DNA of 64,000 nucleotides from Allosphingosinicella sp042666435 (GCF_042666435.1 NZ_JBHTDC010000002.1:744001-808000); one strand, 5' to 3'. Numbered from the stretch's first letter, positions 52,025 through 60,455 are shown. Numbers and translations are program-made. The notes: a model not told the origin generated them from the sequence alone.

Positions 52025-53908
52025 CTAAATCAGGATCTGACCCGCCAACTGCTCCAGGGTCGTATCCGCGACGATCAGCGATTCGGCGCCGTCGAACCGG
52101 AAGACGACATTGCCGTTGCCGAGGTTCCGGCCATGGCCGAGCGCCTCCCCGGCATCGGCGAAATCGAAGGCGCGGAGGTCGATCCGGTCGTTGCCCTGAA
52201 AATCCCTGAAACGGTCGTTACCGTCCCCGGGCGCGAAGATCAGGGTGTCGATGCCCGCGCCGCCATGGCTATCGTCGTCGCCGGCGCCTCCGACCAGAAG
52301 GTCGTCGCCCGCGCCGCCCCGCAGCATGTCGGCTTCGGCGCCGCCCTCGAGCCGGTCGGCGCCGTCATCGCCGGCCAGGCGATCCGTTCCGGCGCCTCCG
52401 AACAGGCGATCCTCGCCAAGGCCGCCGAATAGCCGGTCTGCCCCATCGTCGCCGTGCAGCCTGTCGAACCCTGCGCCGCCATAGGCCGAATCGTCGCCGG
52501 CCCCGGCGCGCACCAGATCGTCGCCGTCCGCCGCGCCGGGCGAGGGATCGAGCCGGTAGATCTGGCCCGGAAAAGCGAGGACGTAGAGATTATCGGCGGC
52601 ATCGGCCGCGAACGATACGATTCCGCCGATGCTTCCGGCGTTCGTGACGATGCGGTCGCCGAGATTGGTGAAATCGACAGCCGCGCCATCCTGGACGCGG
52701 AAGGTGGCGATCCGGCTCGATCCGAAATCGCCGAAGATGTAGAAGCCGTCCATGCCGGCCGAAGGGCCGCGATAGACATAACCGCCGGTCACCGAGACGC
52801 CATTCTCCTCGCTATGGGCGTAGACGTGAACAGGATCGACCAGGCTCGGATCTTCGGGCGAAGGATTGCCGGGCCTGTCGTCGCGGCGGACTTCATATCC
52901 TTCCTTCACCACCCAGCCGTAATTCTCGCCGCCGCCGCTCGATGCGGGCTGCCAGTTCACCTCCTCGAAGCGCGCCTGGCCGACGTCTGCGATGTAGAAA
53001 TCGCCGGTCGCGCTGTCGAAGCTGTTGCGCCACGGATTGCGCAGGCCGAAGGCCCAGACCTCGGCCGCGCCGCCCCCGTCCACGAACGGATTGTCCGGGG
53101 GAATCGCGTAATTGCGGTCGGAATCGCCGGGAAAATCGTCGCCGTTCACATCAATGCGCAATATCTTGCCGAGCCACGAGCTGGTGTCCTGCGCTTCGTT
53201 GTTCGGGTCGTTGCCCGGCCCGCCGTCGCCCGACGCGATATAGAGATAGCCATCCGGTCCGAAATCGATCCAGCCGCCGCCATGATTGGTCGCCTCGGGG
53301 TTGCGCGGGAAGGTCCAGACCAGGGTCTCGCTGGCCGGATCGACCCGCGTCGGATCGTCGGCGAACGTTTCAAACCGGAGTATTTCCGTCTCCCCGGCGG
53401 AGTTGGTGAGGCTGACGAATAGCTGGCGATTGTCCTCGAAATCGGGATGGAAGGCGAAACCGAGAAACCCCTGCTCGCCGCTGGAGCCGAGCCGCGCATT
53501 GTCGAGATCGAGGAAGGGCGTCGGCGCGATGGTTCCGGAAGCGATATCCAATATGCGGATATCGCCCGTCCGAAGCTCGCCGACGTAAAGATGGCCGGGA
53601 TCGCCAGGAGCGGCCGTGGCAAAGACGGGACGGTCGAGGCCGTTCGCGACGCGGGTCGCGGCGATGGCGCCGGCCTCGGGATCGCGCCGGCCGTCGCCAT
53701 GGCCGAAGAGGATGTCGTCGCCGGCGCCGCCGAACAGGCTGTCGGAACCGTCGCCTCCCCGAAGGATATCGATATCGTCGCCGCCGTTCAAGGCGTCGCG
53801 CCCGCGTCCGCCGAGCAGCCGGTCGCGGCCGCCAAGGCCGCGCAGGACGTCGCCTTCGTCCCTGCCGCGAAGCAGGTCGGCGCCTCCGTTTCCGGTGAAT
53901 TCCGCCAT
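52025..53908 (-). CDS. RTX-flanked PQQ-type soluble sugar dehydrogenase
   Basis: 627 residues from ATG at 53908, preceded by an ideal GGAGGATATC. Residues 1-75 are an N-terminal block of RTX nonapeptides (DLLRGRDEGDVLRGLGGRD). Residues 80-440 are a six-bladed propeller of the soluble aldose/glucose dehydrogenase family: ATNHGGGWIDFGPDGYLYIASGDGG, SWLGKILRIDVNG, WAFGLRNPWRNSFD, ADVGQARFEEVNW and YGW. A second RTX block (about 445-540) and a C-terminal domain follow. No signal peptide is seen, so export by a type I system is inferred. The gene converges on the RTX sulfatase gene with 112 bases between stops. Known family members oxidise aldoses with PQQ in the periplasm. Confidence 0.88.
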   Translation of the reverse strand: MAEFTGNGGADLLRGRDEGDVLRGLGGRDRLLGGRGRDALNGGDDIDILRGGDGSDSLFGGAGDDILFGHGDGRRDPEAGAIAATRVANGLDRPVFATAAPGDPGHLYVGELRTGDIRILDIASGTIAPTPFLDLDNARLGSSGEQGFLGFAFHPDFEDNRQLFVSLTNSAGETEILRFETFADDPTRVDPASETLVWTFPRNPEATNHGGGWIDFGPDGYLYIASGDGGPGNDPNNEAQDTSSWLGKILRIDVNGDDFPGDSDRNYAIPPDNPFVDGGGAAEVWAFGLRNPWRNSFDSATGDFYIADVGQARFEEVNWQPASSGGGENYGWVVKEGYEVRRDDRPGNPSPEDPSLVDPVHVYAHSEENGVSVTGGYVYRGPSAGMDGFYIFGDFGSSRIATFRVQDGAAVDFTNLGDRIVTNAGSIGGIVSFAADAADNLYVLAFPGQIYRLDPSPGAADGDDLVRAGAGDDSAYGGAGFDRLHGDDGADRLFGGLGEDRLFGGAGTDRLAGDDGADRLEGGAEADMLRGGAGDDLLVGGAGDDDSHGGAGIDTLIFAPGDGNDRFRDFQGNDRIDLRAFDFADAGEALGHGRNLGNGNVVFRFDGAESLIVADTTLEQLAGQILI

Positions 53909-54006
53909 GATATCCTCCTGCGCGGCCAGCCTGGACAACGAACATTCCGCGAAATTGTGTCGCGCTTGCCACTTGCACCGGTTGGGCTACGGGCTCAACT
54001 GGCGCG

Positions 54007-55377
54007 GTGGGCCGGAACGACGACAATGCGGCGATGGGGCACGGCATCGGCTTCGGCGAGGCGGCGCGTGTCTGGGCGCGGATCGCGCTGCTGAGCTTCG
54101 GCGGGCCGGCCGGCCAGATCGCCGTCATGCACCGCATCCTCGTCGACGAGAAGAAGTGGATCGGGGAGGACCGATTTCTTCACGCGCTCAACTTCTGCAT
54201 GCTCCTCCCCGGCCCGGAGGCGCAGCAACTCGCAATCTATATCGGCTGGCTGCTCCACAAGGTGAAAGGCGGCCTCGTCGCCGGCATCCTGTTCATCCTC
54301 CCCGGCCTCGTCTCGATCATGGCCTTGAGCTGGCTCTACGTCCTCTACGGCGATGCCGGCCCGGTCGAGGCTTTGTTCTTCGGCCTCAAGGCGGCGGTGC
54401 TAGCAATCGTCTTCCAGGCGGTCGTCCGGATCGGCGGCCGCGCGCTTGGCAACCGCGCCCGGCTCGCCGTCGCGGGCGGGGCGTTCCTCGCCATCTTCCT
54501 GTTCGCCCTGCCCTTTCCCCTGATCGTGATCGGCGCGGGGCTGATCGGCTATCTGGCCGCGCGGGGCGGCGGCACGGCGTTCGCGGCGGGCGGAGGACAT
54601 GGTTCCGGCGCGGCGGCGGCGCCGAACTCCGACAGCCTGCTCGGCGCGACGACGCCGAACCACGCCCGGGCCTACGGCCGTACGCTGCCGCGCCTGGCGC
54701 TCATGCTGCTCCTGCTCTGGCTCACGCCGGTGGCGCTGCTGATCGCCACCGGCGCGGGTACTTATGCCGACATCGCCTTGTTCTTCTCGCAGATGGCGGT
54801 CGTCACCTTTGGCGGCGCCTATGCCGTGCTCGCTTATGTCGCCCAGGCGGCGGTGGAGACCTATGGCTGGCTCGCGCCCGGCGAGATGCTCGACGGGCTC
54901 GGCCTCGCGGAGACGACGCCGGGGCCGCTCATCATGGTGACCCAGTTCGTCGGCTTCCTCGGCGCCTATCGCGATCCCGGCGCGCTGCCGCCACTCGTCG
55001 CGGGCACGCTCGGCGGCCTGCTCACCACCTGGGTGACCTTCGTCCCCTGCTTCCTCTGGATCTTCGCCGGCGCGCCCTTCATCGAACGGCTGCGCGCGAA
55101 CAAGGCGCTGACCGGCGCGCTCGCCGCGATCACCGCCGCGGTGGTCGGCGTGATCCTCAACCTCGCTTTGTGGTTCGCCCTCCACTATTTGTTCGGCGCC
55201 GTTTCGGAGCGGCGATACGGCCCGCTGAGGCTCGATCTGCCTGAGTGGAGCAGCCTCGATCCGACGGCGACGCTCCTCGCGGCGGCCGCCCTCGTCGCCG
55301 TGCTTCGCTTTCGCGCCGGCATGGTCGCCGTCATTATCGGCTGCGCCATCGCCGGGATGGCGGTAAGGGGACTTTAG
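54007..55377 (+). CDS. chrA: Chromate transporter ChrA, two-domain form
   Basis: 456 residues from GTG at 54007 (ATG at 54034 equally possible; neither has a strong ribosome site). Two homologous membrane halves each carry the CHR motif: LLSFGGPAGQIAVMH with LLPGPEAQQLAIYIGW in the first, VVTFGGAYAVLAYVAQ with ETTPGPLIMVTQFVGFLGAY in the second. Full-length ChrA exports chromate, or sulfate-like anions, from the cytosol. It is divergent from the RTX dehydrogenase gene. The 98-base gap has no evident palindrome. Confidence 0.93.
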   Translation: MGRNDDNAAMGHGIGFGEAARVWARIALLSFGGPAGQIAVMHRILVDEKKWIGEDRFLHALNFCMLLPGPEAQQLAIYIGWLLHKVKGGLVAGILFILPGLVSIMALSWLYVLYGDAGPVEALFFGLKAAVLAIVFQAVVRIGGRALGNRARLAVAGGAFLAIFLFALPFPLIVIGAGLIGYLAARGGGTAFAAGGGHGSGAAAAPNSDSLLGATTPNHARAYGRTLPRLALMLLLLWLTPVALLIATGAGTYADIALFFSQMAVVTFGGAYAVLAYVAQAAVETYGWLAPGEMLDGLGLAETTPGPLIMVTQFVGFLGAYRDPGALPPLVAGTLGGLLTTWVTFVPCFLWIFAGAPFIERLRANKALTGALAAITAAVVGVILNLALWFALHYLFGAVSERRYGPLRLDLPEWSSLDPTATLLAAAALVAVLRFRAGMVAVIIGCAIAGMAVRGL

Positions 55378-55418
55378 CCGCGGTTGCCAAGCGCCCGGCC
55401 AGCGGTCATTAGCCAGCC

Positions 55419-55859
55419 ATGCTTTCTCAACGGACCCGGTATACAATACGTGCTTTGCTCCACCTCGCCGACCGTTACGGCCAGGGGGCGGTCCAGTTGG
55501 GAGAGATCGCCGAAGCGCAGAATATCCCGCCCAAATTCCTCACCGTGATGCTCTCGCAGATGAGCCGCGACGGCCTCATCGCCAGCCGGCGCGGGCGCGA
55601 CGGCGGCTATTGGCTGGCAAGGCCGCCGTCCGAGATCAGCTATGGCGAGATCGTCCGCCTGACCCGCGGCTCGCTGGGCCTCCTCCCCTGCGCGAGCCGG
55701 CTCGCCTATCAGCAATGCGCCAATTGCATCACCGAGGAGAAATGCCGGCTCCATTGGGTGATGCTGATGGTCCGCGACGAGACGGCGCGGATTCTGGACG
55801 GGCTCAGCCTCGCCGACCCGGTCCCGATCGACACGTTCGAGCCGGCGCCGCTCGCCTAG
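55419..55859 (+). CDS. Rrf2 family transcriptional regulator
   Basis: 146 residues. A winged helix-turn-helix (about 5-65: RYTIRALLHLADRYG, LGEIAEAQNIPPKFLTVMLSQM, RRGRDGGYWLAR) is followed by a cysteine-bearing helix with Cys91, Cys100, Cys103 and Cys109, the arrangement that ligates a [2Fe-2S] cluster in IscR/NsrR/RirA-type sensors. It may sense iron, nitric oxide or redox state. The target is unknown, and chrA just upstream is a candidate. The stop overlaps the convergent kinase gene by four bases. Confidence 0.92.
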   Translation: MLSQRTRYTIRALLHLADRYGQGAVQLGEIAEAQNIPPKFLTVMLSQMSRDGLIASRRGRDGGYWLARPPSEISYGEIVRLTRGSLGLLPCASRLAYQQCANCITEEKCRLHWVMLMVRDETARILDGLSLADPVPIDTFEPAPLA

Positions 55860-57196
55860 ATCATAATCCGGAACAACGCGCCGCCACTGCCGCTCGTCAC
55901 CAGGTCGATCGAGCCGCGATGGGCCAGCACCAGCTGGCGGGCGAGGCTGAGGCCGACACCGGTGCCCTTGGCCTTGGTGGTGAAGAAGGGAAGGAAGATA
56001 TCGTGGCGCAGCGTCTCCGGCACGCCGGCGCCATTATCCGCCACTTCGATCCGGACACGGCCGCTCTTGGCCGCGCCGAAGGACAGCGAGACGGCGGGCT
56101 CAGGGGCATGGGCGGCGGCGGCCTCAGCGGCGTTGCGCATCAGGTTGATCAGGACCTGGGCGAGCAGGTCGGGATCGGCGTCCAGGGTCAGATCGGGCGG
56201 CTCGACCGCGAGCGCGAACGCGACGCCGGCGGCGGCATCGCTCGCCCGGAACAGGGCTTCGAGCTCGCGCGCCCAGGGCAGCGCCTCATAGACCCGGCGG
56301 CGCACCTCCGGGGTGCGGCTGATCTGACGGTAGCTTTCGACGAAATGCATGACCCCGTCGGCGCGGCGGGCAAGGGTCTCGACCGCGGCCCGTGCGTCGG
56401 CGATCAGGGGGTCGCCGCCGGTGTCCGCCTCGGCGATCAGCGTCGCGGCGGTCTGGGCGAGCGAGGTCACCGGAGTCATTGAGTTCATGATCTCGTGAGT
56501 GAGCACGCGCACGAGATCGCTCTGCGCCGCGATCTCGACCGCGTTCAATTCACCCTGAATGGGCTGGACCGCGACGACCCGGACCTTCGACCCGAGCCGG
56601 TGGACCGTCGCCGCGCTTACCATGGCCGTCTGGGGCACGGAGTCGAGGGTGAGCGGCACCAGCTTCGGCCGGCCGACCGTGGCGTCGGCGAGGCTGTTGG
56701 CGAAGGCGTCGCCATAATCGCGGAAATCCTCGATCCTGACGCCCGAATGACGCACCAGCAGCCGCCGCGCCGCCTTGTTGGCGAGCTCGACCTTGCCGTC
56801 GCCGTCGACGGTGAGCAACGCGGTCGGCGCATCGTCGAGCACCGCCTCGAAGAAACGGGTGTCGTCGCTCAGCCGGTGGCGCTCGTCGCGCAGCCGCCGC
56901 ATTCCCTGATCGAGCGCCTCGCCGAACTCGCTGAAGCCGCTGCCCTCATGGCGATGCGTGAAATTCTGCGACAGGTCGCCGAAGCGAACGGCGTCGACGA
57001 AGCGGGCAAGCTCGACATTGGTGCGCTGGATGAAGCGCCACAGGCCCGCGACCGCGCCCACACACAGCAAGGCCGCCAGCAGCCGCGCCGCGCCCAGCCC
57101 TTCCATGTCCAGCGAATAGACGAACAGGAAGGCGGCCGAGAGCAACAGGCCGACCCGCCACGCCAGCCCCAGGATGAAGCGGCGCTTAAAGCCCAT
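55856..57196 (-). CDS. Membrane histidine kinase partnered with the NtrC-type regulator
   Basis: 446 residues from ATG at 57196, overlapping the regulator gene by 11 bases. Two membrane helices (about 8-28, 36-54) with almost no periplasmic loop, then a HAMP-like stretch, a PAS domain (about 112-215), the phospho-acceptor His234 in VLTHEIMNSMTPVTS, and an ATPase domain with N box LINLMRNAAEAA, ADNGAGVP, PFFTTK and GTGVGLSLARQL. The lack of a periplasmic sensor suggests it reads the membrane or a cytosolic signal. It controls the sigma-54 efflux locus next door. Confidence 0.93.
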   Translation of the reverse strand: MGFKRRFILGLAWRVGLLLSAAFLFVYSLDMEGLGAARLLAALLCVGAVAGLWRFIQRTNVELARFVDAVRFGDLSQNFTHRHEGSGFSEFGEALDQGMRRLRDERHRLSDDTRFFEAVLDDAPTALLTVDGDGKVELANKAARRLLVRHSGVRIEDFRDYGDAFANSLADATVGRPKLVPLTLDSVPQTAMVSAATVHRLGSKVRVVAVQPIQGELNAVEIAAQSDLVRVLTHEIMNSMTPVTSLAQTAATLIAEADTGGDPLIADARAAVETLARRADGVMHFVESYRQISRTPEVRRRVYEALPWARELEALFRASDAAAGVAFALAVEPPDLTLDADPDLLAQVLINLMRNAAEAAAAHAPEPAVSLSFGAAKSGRVRIEVADNGAGVPETLRHDIFLPFFTTKAKGTGVGLSLARQLVLAHRGSIDLVTSGSGGALFRIMI

Positions 57197-58583
57197 GCTT
57201 GTCCATGCGGCGGTAGAGCGAGGCGCGGGTGAGGCCGAGTTCGGCGGCGGCGAGCGAGATATTGTAGGAATGCTTCTTGAGCGCCGATTCGACCATGTGC
57301 CGCTCCGCGCGGTCGAGGTTGAGATCGTCGCCCGGCGACGGCGATGGCGGCGCGGAAGGCTTGGGCGCGGTGCCGCGCGACAGCGAGAAATCCTCGACCG
57401 TGAAACGATCCTCGCCGGCGAGGATGACGGCGCGCTCCGCGGCGTGGCGCAGCGCGCGCACGTTGCCCGGCCAGTCATAGGCCTGGAGCGCGGCGGCGAC
57501 GTCGCCCGGCAGCTCCCGCACCGGCTTTCCGTATTTCTTCGCATAGAGCGCAACGAAATGGTCGACGAGCAGAAGGATGTCCTCGCGCCGTTCGCGCAGG
57601 GGCGGCAGCTCGATCTCGACGGTGTTGAGACGGAAGAGGAGATCCTGCCGGAACAGGCTCTCGTCGGCGAGTCGATCGGGCGGCAGGTTGGTGGCGGCGA
57701 TGACCCTGACGTCGATCGGCACCGGCTTGTTGGCGCCGACGGGGATCACCTGGCGCTGCTCGAGCGCGGTCAGCAATTTGGGCTGGAGGTGGAGCGGCAG
57801 ATTGCCGACCTCATCGAGGAACAGGGTGCCGCCGTCCGCCGCCTGCAGCCGGCCGATGCGATCGCCGCGCGCATCGGTGAAGGCGCCCTTCACATGGCCG
57901 AACAATTCGGATTCGAAGAGATTTTCGGCGACCGCGCCGAGATCGACGGAGACGAGGACGCCGTCGGTGCGGCGCGAGCGTCGGTGAAGCTCGCGCGCGA
58001 CCAGTTCCTTGCCGGTGCCGTTCTCGCCCAGGATCAGCACGTTCGCCTCGGTCGGCGCGGCGCGATCGATCAGCGAGAAGACGCGGGCGATGAGCGGCGA
58101 CTTGCCGAGCAACGGGGTCTCGCCGCCCGCGGTCGGGGTGGTGACGGCGGCGGCGCGGCGGCGCTCGGTGACCGCCTCCTCGCGCGAGCTGCGCAGCGCC
58201 GCCGCCGTCCGCACCGTCGCCAGCAATCGCTCGTTGGACCAGGGCTTGGAGACGAAATCGGTCGCGCCCCGCTTCATCGCCTCGACCGCGATCTGGACGC
58301 CGCCATGGGCGGTGATCATCACCACCACCGCCTGCGGATCGTGCTTCAGGAATTCCGCCAGCCAGTGGAAGCCCTCCGCGGCGTTGGTCGCGCCGCGGCC
58401 GAAATTGGCGTCGAGCAGGATGACGTCCGGCAGCGCTACGTCCATCGCCGCCATGGCCTCGTCGGGCGAGGTGAAGGTCGCCACCTCCTCGAACAGCTCG
58501 CGCAGCAGCAGCCGCGCCGACAGCAAGATGTCGGGATCGTCGTCGACGACGATGCACCGTGAAAATTTTGGTCCCCGCTTCAC
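57186..58583 (-). CDS. NtrC-family sigma-54-dependent response regulator
   Basis: 465 residues from GTG at 58583, with AGGAG eight bases upstream. Receiver domain with IVVDDDPDI and phospho-acceptor Asp58 (VILLDANFG), then the AAA+ domain: Walker A GENGTGKELVAR, the sigma-54 loop as GAFTDA rather than the usual GAFTGA, FLDEVGNLP (Walker B) and a Fis-type helix-turn-helix at the C-terminus (NISLAAAELGLTRASLYRRM). It activates sigma-54 promoters when phosphorylated. Three matching palindromes lie in the divergent region, presumably its binding sites. Confidence 0.95.
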   Translation of the reverse strand: MKRGPKFSRCIVVDDDPDILLSARLLLRELFEEVATFTSPDEAMAAMDVALPDVILLDANFGRGATNAAEGFHWLAEFLKHDPQAVVVMITAHGGVQIAVEAMKRGATDFVSKPWSNERLLATVRTAAALRSSREEAVTERRRAAAVTTPTAGGETPLLGKSPLIARVFSLIDRAAPTEANVLILGENGTGKELVARELHRRSRRTDGVLVSVDLGAVAENLFESELFGHVKGAFTDARGDRIGRLQAADGGTLFLDEVGNLPLHLQPKLLTALEQRQVIPVGANKPVPIDVRVIAATNLPPDRLADESLFRQDLLFRLNTVEIELPPLRERREDILLLVDHFVALYAKKYGKPVRELPGDVAAALQAYDWPGNVRALRHAAERAVILAGEDRFTVEDFSLSRGTAPKPSAPPSPSPGDDLNLDRAERHMVESALKKHSYNISLAAAELGLTRASLYRRMDKHGL

Positions 58584-58618
58584 GGCCCCTACTCCTAAAG
58601 CCTGCCTTCCCCCCGACA

Positions 58619-58634
58619 ATCAAAATTCGTGCCA
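58619..58634 (-). promoter_or_regulatory. Near-consensus sigma-54 promoter for the regulator-kinase operon
   Basis: On the minus strand: TGGCACG-AATT-TTGAT. The -24 GG and the spacing are exact, but the -12 GC is GA, which should weaken it. It lies 35 bases before the GTG start of the regulator gene and points toward it, suggesting autoregulation. The nearest palindrome is 35 bases further upstream. Confidence 0.4.
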
Positions 58635-58669
58635 CCGCCGTCCGCTTTCGCGCACCGGCGGCCGGGCGA

Positions 58670-58685
58670 CGTCCGAATGCGGACA
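58670..58685. promoter_or_regulatory. Enhancer-like palindrome, site 1
   Basis: CGTCCG-AATG-CGGACA, matching the TGTCCG-N4-CGGACA pattern of sites 2 and 3 except the first base. It lies 66 bases before the sigma-54 promoter of the small-peptide gene and 35 bases from the regulator's own near-consensus promoter, so it can serve both directions. Confidence 0.65.
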
Positions 58686-58751
58686 GTCGCGGCGCCCTCG
58701 CGACCGGCCGAGACGGCCCCGATTTCGCGGAATTCCGCCATTCCCGCCGAC

Positions 58752-58767
58752 TGGCACGGCCGATGCG
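58752..58767 (+). promoter_or_regulatory. Sigma-54 promoter of the small secreted peptide gene
   Basis: TGGCACG-GCCG-ATGCG: -24 GG at 58753-58754 and -12 GC at 58765-58766, exactly ten bases apart. The gene start is 43 bases further downstream. The match to TGGCACGnnnnTTGC is strong except for an A in place of the first T of the -12 box. Confidence 0.7.
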
Positions 58768-58809
58768 TGAGGGGAGGCGACAGGGAATTTCAAGCCGGGG
58801 AGACACGAC

Positions 58810-58998
58810 ATGACCAACGCTCGTTCGATCGCAGGCGCGGCCGCCTGGATGATGGTGACGCTGACCCTCGCTTTCGCCGCTCTGGCGCCGGTCGAGGCGG
58901 CGAGCCCGTGCGAGCAACCGAAGATGATGGTGGGGCAGGTCTGCACCAACCTCGTCACCGGGGCGGCGGCATCCGGTTGCAAGCCGATCCTGGCCTGA
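58810..58998 (+). CDS. Small secreted cysteine-containing peptide
   Basis: 62 residues with GGGGAG upstream of ATG at 58810. A signal peptide (hydrophobic 10-30, cleavage after VEA-A) leaves a mature peptide of about 31 residues, with three cysteines (SPCEQP, QVCTNL, SGCKPILA). It is not similar to anything I know. It has its own sigma-54 promoter and enhancer-like site and lies between the regulator and the efflux operon, so it belongs to their regulon. It might be a signal, a cargo of the exporter, or a small envelope-stress factor. Confidence 0.75.
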   Translation: MTNARSIAGAAAWMMVTLTLAFAALAPVEAASPCEQPKMMVGQVCTNLVTGAAASGCKPILA

Positions 58999-59002
58999 GC
59001 AT

Positions 59003-59039
59003 TGTCCGCACACGAACAGTCGATGTCCGAAACCGGACA
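59003..59039. promoter_or_regulatory. Paired enhancer-like palindromes, sites 2 and 3
   Basis: TGTCCG-CACA-CGAACA at 59003-59018 and TGTCCG-AAAC-CGGACA at 59024-59039, 21 bases apart centre to centre (two helical turns). Site 3 is a perfect inverted repeat and site 2 has one mismatch. They lie 53-89 bases upstream of the -24 element at 59092, the classic position for NtrC-type dimers binding cooperatively. Confidence 0.75.
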
Positions 59040-59091
59040 GAATCGGCCGGCGCGGTTCGCGTCGTCCCTTGGATCGCGGCCGCTCCGCTCC

Positions 59092-59107
59092 TGGCACGGC
59101 TTTTGCC
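59092..59107 (+). promoter_or_regulatory. Sigma-54 promoter of the efflux operon
   Basis: TGGCACG-GCTT-TTGCC: a full match to the -24/-12 consensus with -24 GG at 59093-59094 and -12 GC at 59105-59106. It is 25 bases upstream of the ATG of the adaptor gene at 59132, so the leader is short, with GGGAGGG as the ribosome site. Confidence 0.85.
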
Positions 59108-59131
59108 AATGGAAGGCGGGAGGGTTCCTGA

Positions 59132-60442
59132 ATGAGCGTGATTAAGATGAAGGCGTCTGACGGCGAGGCAAGTCCGCTGAGCGGCGGCGGAATGGACCGC
59201 GTGGTCGAGAAGAAAGGCCTGTCGAAGCGCGTGAAGCTCGGCATTGGCGGCGCCTTGCTGCTCGTGGCCGCCACCGGCTTCTACACGATGGCGCCCGATG
59301 CGAGCAGCCAGACCGTGGCCGCGGATCGTGTAACGGTCTCCACCGTGGAGCGCGGCACCTTCGACGACTTCCTACCCTTGCGCGCCCGCGTCACGCCCCT
59401 CGTCAGCGTCTATCTGGACGCGGTCGAAGGCGGCCGGGTCGAGGAGGTGCTGGTCGAGGACGGCGCGCAGGTCCAGAAGGGCCAGCTGCTTGCGGTCCTG
59501 TCCAATTCCGACCTCCAGCTCAACCTGCTCGCCCGCCAGACCGAGGTCTCGCGCGAGGTCAACTCGATGCGCAGCCAGGAGCTCGCGCTCGCGCAGACCC
59601 GTGTGCAGGACGAACGTTCGGTGATCGAAGCCGAGCTGGCCGCCGAAAAGGCGCAGCGGCAATATGAAGTGCAAAAGCCGCTCGCCGCGAAGGGCTTCGT
59701 TCCGGGAAAGGTGTTCCGCGACAGCCGCGACGAATATCTGTCCGCACAGAAGCGCGCCGATGTGCTGCGGCGCGGCCAGGCCGTCAACGAGCGGTTGCAG
59801 ACGAGCCAATTGGCCCAGTTGCGCCAGTCCAACGCGGCCTTGAGCGGCAGCCTCGACATCGCGCGCGCCACGCTCGACGCGCTCAATCTGCGCGCGCCGG
59901 TCGCGGGGCAACTCACCGCTTTCTCGATCCAGGTCGGCCAGTCGATGAACCGGGGCGAACGGCTCGGCCAGATCGACACCGAAGGCAACAAGCTGGTCGC
60001 GCAGGTCGATGAATTCTATCTCGGCCGTGTCGAACCCGGCCAGACCGCGACCGCAGAGTGGGGCGGCAAGACCTACAAGATGAAGGTCGCCAAAATCTAT
60101 CCGCAGGTTCGCAACGGCACGTTCGAGGTGGATTTCCACTTCGTCGGACCCGCGCCCGCGGACGTGCAGCGCGGCCAGACGCTCCAGACCAAGCTGACGC
60201 TCGGCGATCCGGCGCCGGCTTTGCTCATCCCCAACGGCGCCTTCTACAATGAGACGGGCGGAAGCTGGGTCTTCGTCGTCACCCCCGACGGCGGCGAGGC
60301 GGTGAAGCGCACGGTGCGCCTCGGCCGGCGCAACGCCAATTATATCGAGGTCCTCGAAGGGCTGGAGCCCGGCGAGAAGGTCCTCACCTCCCCCTATACC
60401 GGTTTCGCCGACAAGGATCGGCTCGACCTCGAATCCCAATGA
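59132..60442 (+). CDS. MacA-like periplasmic adaptor of an ABC efflux system
   Basis: 436 residues. A cytosolic start is followed by one membrane helix (about 34-53), then the membrane-fusion-protein parts: a lipoyl half (VYLDAVEGGRVEEVLVEDGAQVQKGQLL), a long alpha-hairpin (about 125-250), the second lipoyl half (NLRAPVAGQLTAFSIQVGQSMNRG) and beta-barrel domains ending in LEGLEPGEKVLTSPYTGF. It would link the inner-membrane permease to an outer-membrane channel not encoded here. It is first in the operon behind the sigma-54 promoter. Confidence 0.93.
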   Translation: MSVIKMKASDGEASPLSGGGMDRVVEKKGLSKRVKLGIGGALLLVAATGFYTMAPDASSQTVAADRVTVSTVERGTFDDFLPLRARVTPLVSVYLDAVEGGRVEEVLVEDGAQVQKGQLLAVLSNSDLQLNLLARQTEVSREVNSMRSQELALAQTRVQDERSVIEAELAAEKAQRQYEVQKPLAAKGFVPGKVFRDSRDEYLSAQKRADVLRRGQAVNERLQTSQLAQLRQSNAALSGSLDIARATLDALNLRAPVAGQLTAFSIQVGQSMNRGERLGQIDTEGNKLVAQVDEFYLGRVEPGQTATAEWGGKTYKMKVAKIYPQVRNGTFEVDFHFVGPAPADVQRGQTLQTKLTLGDPAPALLIPNGAFYNETGGSWVFVVTPDGGEAVKRTVRLGRRNANYIEVLEGLEPGEKVLTSPYTGFADKDRLDLESQ

Positions 60443-60455
60443 AGGAGCTGATCTT

